64,000 bases of DNA from Psychrobacter sp. FME13 (GTDB taxonomy: Bacteria; Pseudomonadota; Gammaproteobacteria; Pseudomonadales; Moraxellaceae), in assembly GCF_014861395.1 (NCBI RefSeq), contig NZ_RRYV01000001.1:1-64000 (forward strand). Reading direction: 5' to 3'. The number at the start of each line of letters is the position of its first letter. Within the stretch, counting starts at the first letter, position 1. The translations under genes and the position numbers were made by a program. Positions 59,067-64,000 of this stretch are shown here, one piece after another. The notes under the pieces were generated by a model, which saw only the letters and a list, made by a program, of their open reading frames with translations, was not told where the DNA came from and ran no database searches.

Positions 59067-60645
59067 AACCCAATACCTCCAAGTTCTGGCGAATAGTCGC
59101 ATCTAGCTTTTCTGATGCTTGCATCTGTGCATATAGCGTTTGACTTAGCTCTAGCATTTTTGTCTCAAACGCAATACCGTCATCCTCAATCGCTGCTGCG
59201 CCTACATAACGCCCAGGAGTGAGCACATAATCATTGGCTTTGATATCCCCTAGGCTTGCCGATTTACAGTAGCCTGCTTCGTCTGCATACGCTTCATAAC
59301 CGCCCGCTTCTTTCTCACCGCGCCATGCATGATAAGTCTTAGCAATCGCCTCGATATCATCCTTAGTGAGTTCTTTATTCGTGCGGCTAATCATGCTACC
59401 GATATCGCGTGCATCAATGAATAAAGTCTCACCGCTACGATTACGTAACCCCTTTGCTTTACTATCAGCTGAGGTGGCGGCTTTGTCTTTACTGATAAAC
59501 CATAAGCACACTGGAATCTGCGTGGTATAAAACAGCTGACCTGGTAGCGCAATCATACAATCGACCAAATCGTTTTCGATAATCTGCTGGCGTATCTCAC
59601 CCTCACCGCTGGTGGTGGTAGACATTGAGCCGTTTGCCAGTACGAAACCAGCAGTCCCATGCTCAGAGAGCTTGGATATCATGTGCAATATCCAAGCATA
59701 GTTGGCATTGCCTGTCGGCGGTGTCGGATAGCCTGCCCAACGTGGATCATCGACCAGCTCATCAGACGCACGCCAGTCCTTTTGGTTAAAAGGTGGGTTT
59801 GCCATGATGAAGTCAGCTTTGAGGTCTTCGTGCTGATCTTTAAAGAACGTATCGGCAGCCACATCGCCCAAGTTGCTAGAGATACCACGAATAGCAAGGT
59901 TCATCTTGGCGAGTTTATAGGTGGTGCTGGTGTACTCTTGCCCATAGATAGACACGTCTTTGGTATTACCGTGGTGACTCTCGATGAACTTAATAGACTG
60001 GACGAACATACCGCCTGAACCGCAGCAAGGATCATAGATCTTGCCTTGATACGGCTCAAGCATCTCTGCAATGAGATTGACCACTGACTTAGGCGTATAG
60101 AACTCACCACCGCCCTTGCCTTCAGTCGCGGCAAACTTACCCAGGAAATACTCATAGACGCGCCCGACGGTATCCTCTTCTGGATTACCGATAGTGTCGA
60201 TGTTATTGACCACGTCGATCAAAGCGGCAAGCTTACTGGCAGTTAAGCCAAGACGAGAGAAATAGTTATCAGGCAATGCGCCTTTGAGAGATTGGTTGGT
60301 TTTCTCAATCGTGCTCAGCGCTGTGTCGATTTTAAGAGCGATGTCTTCTTGCTTAGCGTTCTGCTGAATAAAGCTCCAACGGCTCTCCTCCGGCAAATAG
60401 AAGACGTTATCTTTGGTATAAGCAGGCACCATGTCGATATGCTTTTCATAGCCAGTATCGATGAGCTTCTGTCTTTGCTGCTCAAAAGTGTCACTAATGA
60501 ACTTTAAGAAAATCAGGCTAAGGACGATGTGCTTATACTCTGAGGATTCGACGCTACCTCGTAGCTTGTTGGCAGCATCCCAAAGGGCTTCTTCAAAATT
60601 GCCATTGTCTGTTTTATCTTTTTTGTTCGCAGGTGTTTTAGCCAT
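59056..60645 (-). CDS. hsdM: type I restriction enzyme, M (methyltransferase) subunit
   Basis: N6-adenine methyltransferase that pairs with HsdS. 529 residues; SAM motif I in IYDPCCGSGGMFVQS (about 202) and the catalytic FIMANPPFNQKDW (about 284-290) are intact. The N-terminal helical domain (about 1-150) starts with ANKKDKTDNGNFEEALWDAANKLRG. First gene of the operon hsdM-hsdS-[secreted]-hsdR, with a promoter in the 60646-60860 region. Confidence 0.95.
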   Translation of the reverse strand: MAKTPANKKDKTDNGNFEEALWDAANKLRGSVESSEYKHIVLSLIFLKFISDTFEQQRQKLIDTGYEKHIDMVPAYTKDNVFYLPEESRWSFIQQNAKQEDIALKIDTALSTIEKTNQSLKGALPDNYFSRLGLTASKLAALIDVVNNIDTIGNPEEDTVGRVYEYFLGKFAATEGKGGGEFYTPKSVVNLIAEMLEPYQGKIYDPCCGSGGMFVQSIKFIESHHGNTKDVSIYGQEYTSTTYKLAKMNLAIRGISSNLGDVAADTFFKDQHEDLKADFIMANPPFNQKDWRASDELVDDPRWAGYPTPPTGNANYAWILHMISKLSEHGTAGFVLANGSMSTTTSGEGEIRQQIIENDLVDCMIALPGQLFYTTQIPVCLWFISKDKAATSADSKAKGLRNRSGETLFIDARDIGSMISRTNKELTKDDIEAIAKTYHAWRGEKEAGGYEAYADEAGYCKSASLGDIKANDYVLTPGRYVGAAAIEDDGIAFETKMLELSQTLYAQMQASEKLDATIRQNLEVLGYGE

Positions 60646-60985
60646 GTTTCTTTATTCTCGATTAGTATTTTTATTAGTTTTGGAAGATAGATAGCTGCTT
60701 AACTCTTTAAGTTTGCTATTAAGCAAAGTATAAACTTTCGATATTTTATATTAGGCACACTAGACCAATCTTATTAACCTTCATCTTATCATAAGAGAAC
60801 TAGAGCGCGGAGCTAGATAACTTTCTCTTCAGTATTAATATAAGTGACAATTATTTGACATAAAAAAATGTACATTAGCTAGCTTTTTAATGAGCTAATG
60901 TACATTTATTAGTGAAATTTTAGAATATTACACTTTTAGTGTATCCTTATATCTATCAAGGCCTTGCACATGTACATTAAAAATT
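60646..60985. other. right end of the island: hsd promoter region and inverted repeats
   Basis: No gene. A 15-bp perfect inverted repeat (AAATGTACATTAGCT 60866-60880 and AGCTAATGTACATTT 60893-60907, 12-base loop) and a further ATGTACATT (60970-60978) lie at the element's right edge. The left edge has TGTACATATTGCA (43243-43255) and the right has TTGCACATGTACA (60964-60976), nearly the same in inverted orientation. These are candidate recombinase sites or terminal repeats. Confidence 0.6.
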
Positions 60986-61354
60986 ATGAGTTTACTAGAG
61001 CTGAGTCATTGGTGTATCGCTGGTGAGTCTCGTAGACGATTGCCTGATTTTGGATACTGGTATGCACCCGATGGGCGATCAGCAGCACAACAGCAGGCTT
61101 TTGAGCGCGTAGAAATTAAACCCCAAGCATTAGAATGTCTCTTCACTTTAGCCTGTGGACGCTCCTTTCAAGTCTCACAAGATAACTTATTTGCAGATTT
61201 CGATACTAGTGCTAGTACTTTCGTAAGAGATGTTTATCAGCAGGTAAAAGAATATATCGCAAGACCTCATACTTTACCACGTGACGCAAAAACTTTATTA
61301 TTCACTTTACTTAGTATTTCTACCATTAACCCCTCCGAACCAGTCGTCACATAA
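60986..61354 (+). pseudogene. epmC: EF-P hydroxylase gene, 3' fragment
   Basis: Host epmC homology resumes at 60998-61003 (GAG-CTG): ELSHWCIAGESRRRLPDFGYWYAPDGR, FERVEIKPQALE and so on to the normal end. The first His of HExxH and everything before it are missing (ATG at 60986 codes MSLL, partly island sequence). It is the counterpart of 42798-43190. Translated alone, 122 residues without an intact active site, it is unlikely to work. Confidence 0.9.
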
Positions 61355-61504
61355 CACTATTATTTTTTGCAACCTAGATAACTAATCATTTTGTACGAAC
61401 AATAACGCCTCACCACTAAAATTATATATGCTTTACGTTATAATAAGATATATATGCAATCTAACCTATTTATAGTCATCCCATTATGAAAGTATTACAG
61501 CGTC

Positions 61505-61575
61505 TCGTTTGAAGTATTAGATATGCATCTACACTCGGCTGCCTTGTACTACTTTTAAATTGAATCAACTATAGT
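61505..61575 (-). repeat. dispersed repeat, copy 4 (partial, reversed)
   Basis: Read on the minus strand it has CTATAGTTGATTC, AAGTAGTACAAGGCAGCCGA and GTGTAGATGCATATCTAATAC, which align with copy 3 (25377-25486), though the middle is shortened. It is next to the MITE-like element at 61580. Confidence 0.5.
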
Positions 61576-61579
61576 ATTA

Positions 61580-61748
61580 GGGCCTGTTCTCAATTCAAGC
61601 GATAGCTTTCTAACTGGGCTAAAAATAGCAAAGTTCTACCAAAATTCGTCAAATAGCTGGTTAATATCTCGATATTATTTACACTATTTTCTCGTTTGAT
61701 GGCAATTTATCTCATTGTTATCTGCAGTTTTGAACTGAGGACACACCC
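61580..61748. mobile_element. 169-bp MITE-like element
   Basis: Terminal inverted repeats of about 20 bp (GGGCCTGTTCTCAATTCAA at 61580 and, complementary, ending GGACACACCC near 61748; about 15 of 20 positions match). No coding capacity. No clear target-site duplication was seen. The end sequence resembles those of IS5-like elements, so it could be a decayed derivative. It is in the 471-bp gap between the epmC fragment and yciO. Confidence 0.55.
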
Positions 61749-61825
61749 CAGACAGCTTTAATTCAGCCACCTACATACTTATTTAAATGAAGAAAAATCT
61801 CATAACTATAAGATAAGGAAGCATC

Positions 61826-62446
61826 ATGCAAGTATTCTATATTCACCCTGATAATCCACAACCACGCCTTATTGAACAAGCAGCTGATCTCTTACGTAAA
61901 GATCAATTAATCATCTATCCTACCGATACTAGCTACGCTTTCGGTTGTCGCTTAGGTGCGAAAGATGCTCTAGAAAAGCTTAAACAGATTCGTGAGCTTG
62001 ATGACAAGCATCAATTTACACTACTATGCCGCGATTTGAGTGAAATTGCCAACTACGCAACTGTAGACAATATGCAATTTAAACAACTTAAAGCGCACAC
62101 TCCGGCGCCCATAACCTTTATCCTAAATGCCACAAAAGATGTGCCGAAAAAACTGTCTCATGCTAAAAAAAGAACCATTGGTATTCGAGTACCAAGTAAT
62201 ACTATTGCTCAAGCATTGTTAGAAGCAATGGATGAACCTATTCTAACCAGCTCACTAATACTGCCTAACCGTGATGATGTTCTCGATGACCCATTTGAAA
62301 TTGAAGATATCTTGGGCAATCAGATTGGTGGCCTAATAAATGCAGGTATAAAAACTACCAAGTTAACCACCATTGTAGATATGACTAGTGGCCAACCTGA
62401 AGTCATTAGACAAGGTGCCGCTAATGTTGATTCATTATTGCTGTAG
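61826..62446 (+). CDS. YciO/YrdC-family protein (Sua5-like)
   Basis: Related to threonylcarbamoyl-AMP synthase but in the YciO branch, whose function is still unclear. The 206-residue protein has LIIYPTDTSYAFGCRLGAKDA (about 32-50), PAPITFILNAT, GIRVPSNTIAQALLEAMDEPILTSS and PEVIRQGAANVDSLL. AAGGAAG lies 6 bp before the ATG. Single gene, closed by the palindromic terminator at 62462-62493. Confidence 0.85.
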   Translation: MQVFYIHPDNPQPRLIEQAADLLRKDQLIIYPTDTSYAFGCRLGAKDALEKLKQIRELDDKHQFTLLCRDLSEIANYATVDNMQFKQLKAHTPAPITFILNATKDVPKKLSHAKKRTIGIRVPSNTIAQALLEAMDEPILTSSLILPNRDDVLDDPFEIEDILGNQIGGLINAGIKTTKLTTIVDMTSGQPEVIRQGAANVDSLLL

Positions 62447-62461
62447 TTGAAAATTTGACAT

Positions 62462-62493
62462 AAAAAAAGCTCCAATTAATTGGAGCTTTTTTT
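62462..62493. terminator. bidirectional rho-independent terminator
   Basis: Palindrome GCTCCAATTAATTGGAGC (62469-62486) flanked by seven A and seven T. It lies between the convergent yciO-like gene and rplQ and serves both. Confidence 0.92.
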
Positions 62494-62517
62494 ATACATA
62501 ATATATTCAGTGTCAAA

Positions 62518-62883
62518 CTAGTCACGATCAACTAGCTCTACATATGCCATTGGCGCATTGTCACCATCACGATGACCGCATTTTACGATACGCAAATAAC
62601 CACCTGGACGAGTTTGGTAACGAGGACCTAACGTGCCAAATAGTTTGCCTACCATAGCTTTGCTACGCATACGGCTAAATGCTAAACGACGGTTAGCAAC
62701 GCTGTCTTCTTTAGCCATAGTGATTAATGGCTCGGCAACGCGACGTAGTTCTTTAGCTTTTGGTAAAGTTGTTTTAATCAGTTCATGCTCAAATAATGAG
62801 TTAGTCATGTTCTGAAACATTGCCTTACGATGACTGCCGGTACGACCCAGCTTGACTCCACTCTTACGATGGCGCATAGTCAA
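62518..62883 (-). CDS. rplQ: 50S ribosomal protein L17
   Basis: Basic ribosomal protein of 121 residues, starting [24 protein letters not shown] (after MT), with the conserved [24 protein letters not shown] and [26 protein letters not shown]. Last gene of the alpha operon, 13 bp after rpoA. Confidence 0.97.
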   Translation of the reverse strand: MTMRHRKSGVKLGRTGSHRKAMFQNMTNSLFEHELIKTTLPKAKELRRVAEPLITMAKEDSVANRRLAFSRMRSKAMVGKLFGTLGPRYQTRPGGYLRIVKCGHRDGDNAPMAYVELVDRD

Positions 62884-62896
62884 AAATCCTTAAAGT

Positions 62897-63904
62897 TTAA
62901 CGGCTACGATAAGAAAAGCGATCATCAACACGTAAATCAGCTGGTGGCCAGTTATCTAGGCGCATACCGAGCTCTAAATCTTTAGACGCTAACACGTCTT
63001 TGATTTCTGTTAATGACTTCTTACCAAGATTTGGGGTTTTTAGTAGTTCAGTCTCTGAACGCTGTACCAAATCACCGATATAGTAAATGTTTTCAGCTTT
63101 TAAGCAGTTGGCTGAGCGAACCGTTAGTTCAAGATCGTCCACAGGGCGTAATAGCACCGGATCAACCTCTTCTTTTTCTTTCACAGGCTCAGGCGCTTCT
63201 TCAGCTTCTAGGTCAACAAAGATAGAAATCTGTTGTTGTAAAATAGTGGCTGCTTTACGAATTGCTTCTTCTGGATCTATAGTGCCATTAGTTTCAAGCT
63301 CAACGATAAGACGATCAAGATCAGTACGCTGCTCTACACGAGCGTTCTCAACCTGATAAGCAACACGAAGCACAGGACTAAAGCTTGCATCAAGCTTCAA
63401 GCGTCCAATTGCTTTAGTATCACCATCTTCACGGCGCTGGTTTGCTGGCTCATATCCACGACCCATTACTACACGCAAACGCATCTTAAGATGACCACGA
63501 TCACTCAATGTACCCAATACCAATTCTGGATTGATGATGTCTACATTATGTGGTAACGCGATATCTGCAGCAGTAATAGTGCCTGGACCTTGTTTATCCA
63601 AGGTCAAAAATACTTCATTTTGGTCATGAAGAGTGATTGCCAAGCCTTTTAAGTTCAAAAGCAGGTCAAGCACATCTTCTTGTAGTCCTTCAAGTGTTGA
63701 GTATTCATGGTCAACACCATCAATCTCAGCTTCAATGACTGCAGCACCAGGTAATGAAGATAACAAGATGCGACGTAAGGCATTACCTAAAGTATGCCCA
63801 AAGCCGCGTTCTAACGGTTCGAGCGTGACTTTCGCAATCGTTTCATTAACCGTATCCACGTTAATGGCGTTCGGCGTTAGAAACTCAGTTGCATTTAGCA
63901 TCAT
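62897..63904 (-). CDS. rpoA: RNA polymerase alpha subunit
   Basis: Assembles the polymerase core (N-terminal domain: [23 protein letters not shown] at about 30-52) and contacts activators and UP elements (C-terminal domain: [29 protein letters not shown], about 250-280). 335 residues. GAGGTGA lies about 4-6 bp before the ATG at 63904; the next ATG follows immediately. Upstream is the hairpin at 63948-63975. Confidence 0.97.
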   Translation of the reverse strand: MMLNATEFLTPNAINVDTVNETIAKVTLEPLERGFGHTLGNALRRILLSSLPGAAVIEAEIDGVDHEYSTLEGLQEDVLDLLLNLKGLAITLHDQNEVFLTLDKQGPGTITAADIALPHNVDIINPELVLGTLSDRGHLKMRLRVVMGRGYEPANQRREDGDTKAIGRLKLDASFSPVLRVAYQVENARVEQRTDLDRLIVELETNGTIDPEEAIRKAATILQQQISIFVDLEAEEAPEPVKEKEEVDPVLLRPVDDLELTVRSANCLKAENIYYIGDLVQRSETELLKTPNLGKKSLTEIKDVLASKDLELGMRLDNWPPADLRVDDRFSYRSR

Positions 63905-63947
63905 GATGTCACCTCGATTTATTAAACTGGTTTAATTAACGTTAATT

Positions 63948-63975
63948 GCTCAATGTCATTTTTACGACATCGAGC
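63948..63975 (-). promoter_or_regulatory. hairpin in the rpoA leader
   Basis: On the minus strand GCTCGATGTC (63966-63975) pairs with GACATTGAGC (63948-63957), ten pairs with one G-U, and an 8-base loop. No T run follows, so it is probably not a terminator. It may be an RNA processing or translational control structure before rpoA. The rest of 63905-64000 has no gene; rpsD, expected upstream, is outside. Confidence 0.5.
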
Positions 63976-64000
63976 AGTACGTCATTACTTAGAGTATAGC

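Larger units (their letters stand above)
43191..60997. mobile_element. ~17.8-kb genomic island inserted in epmC
   Basis: The boundaries are taken from where EpmC protein homology stops and resumes: left junction GAA|TTG (43190/43191) and right junction before GAG-CTG (60998-61003). Joining the two flanks restores ...SALHELSHWCIAG. The island holds a regulator, three tyrosine-recombinase-family genes, a small coiled-coil gene, an intact epmC homologue, an IS256 remnant, an OLD-type nuclease and a type I RM system. The recombinase half is strongly A/T-rich, the RM half nearer the host. Short TGTACAT repeats lie inside both ends in inverted orientation. Confidence 0.87.

Noticed and set aside
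43191-60997. Prophage
   Set aside because: No capsid, tail, portal, terminase or lysis genes; the recombinase trio and defence genes fit a genomic island or transposon better.

Overview
The window is chromosomal DNA from a gammaproteobacterium of the Moraxellaceae, most likely Psychrobacter. The basis is the protein sequences (GroEL, IlvC, RpoA, RpmF/YceD, WrbA/DUF2069, the AspCTase with an inactive dihydroorotase partner), the moderate A+T content and Psychrobacter-like intergenic repeats. The genus is inferred from recognition, not from a search.

Layout. 1-400: leader and tandem sigma70-type promoters of what is probably an rRNA operon reading off the left edge. 636-9452: pssA, rlmJ, a 2OG-Fe(II) oxygenase, dapE, a GyrI-like protein, iscX, a thioesterase and the three-gene pnt transhydrogenase operon. 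9962-25276: yaaA, groESL with a clear sigma32 promoter, DUF3108, DUF2069-wrbA, yihY, a CPA1 antiporter, pyrB with its pseudo-dihydroorotase, fbp and a TrmH-family methyltransferase. 25487-42625: etfBA, a cold-shock gene, the ilvIH and ilvC genes, nnr/queG, acpP, fabD-fabG and rpmF-yceD. 61826-64000: a YciO-like gene and the end of the alpha ribosomal operon (rpoA-rplQ).

The accessory region is an island of about 17.8 kb (about 43191-60997) inserted in the EF-P hydroxylase gene epmC. The 5' part of the host gene lies at 42798-43190 and the 3' part at 60998-61354, and the break falls inside the conserved HExxH metal-binding motif. The island carries an Arc/HTH regulator, three overlapping large tyrosine-recombinase-family genes (the middle one with a degraded active site), a small coiled-coil protein, a complete but divergent epmC homologue that could replace the broken host copy, an IS256-type remnant, an OLD-family ATPase/TOPRIM nuclease and a type I restriction-modification operon (hsdM-hsdS-[secreted protein]-hsdR). 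The recombinase set resembles Tn554 TnpABC, 'recombinase in trio' and gamma-mobile-trio elements. A mobile defence island that breaks an essential-modification gene and brings its own substitute is the main discovery candidate.

Small repeats are scattered between genes: a roughly 110-bp family with terminal inverted repeats (four copies), a 74-bp palindrome, a 169-bp MITE-like element next to the island and a 13-bp tandem repeat upstream of ilvI.
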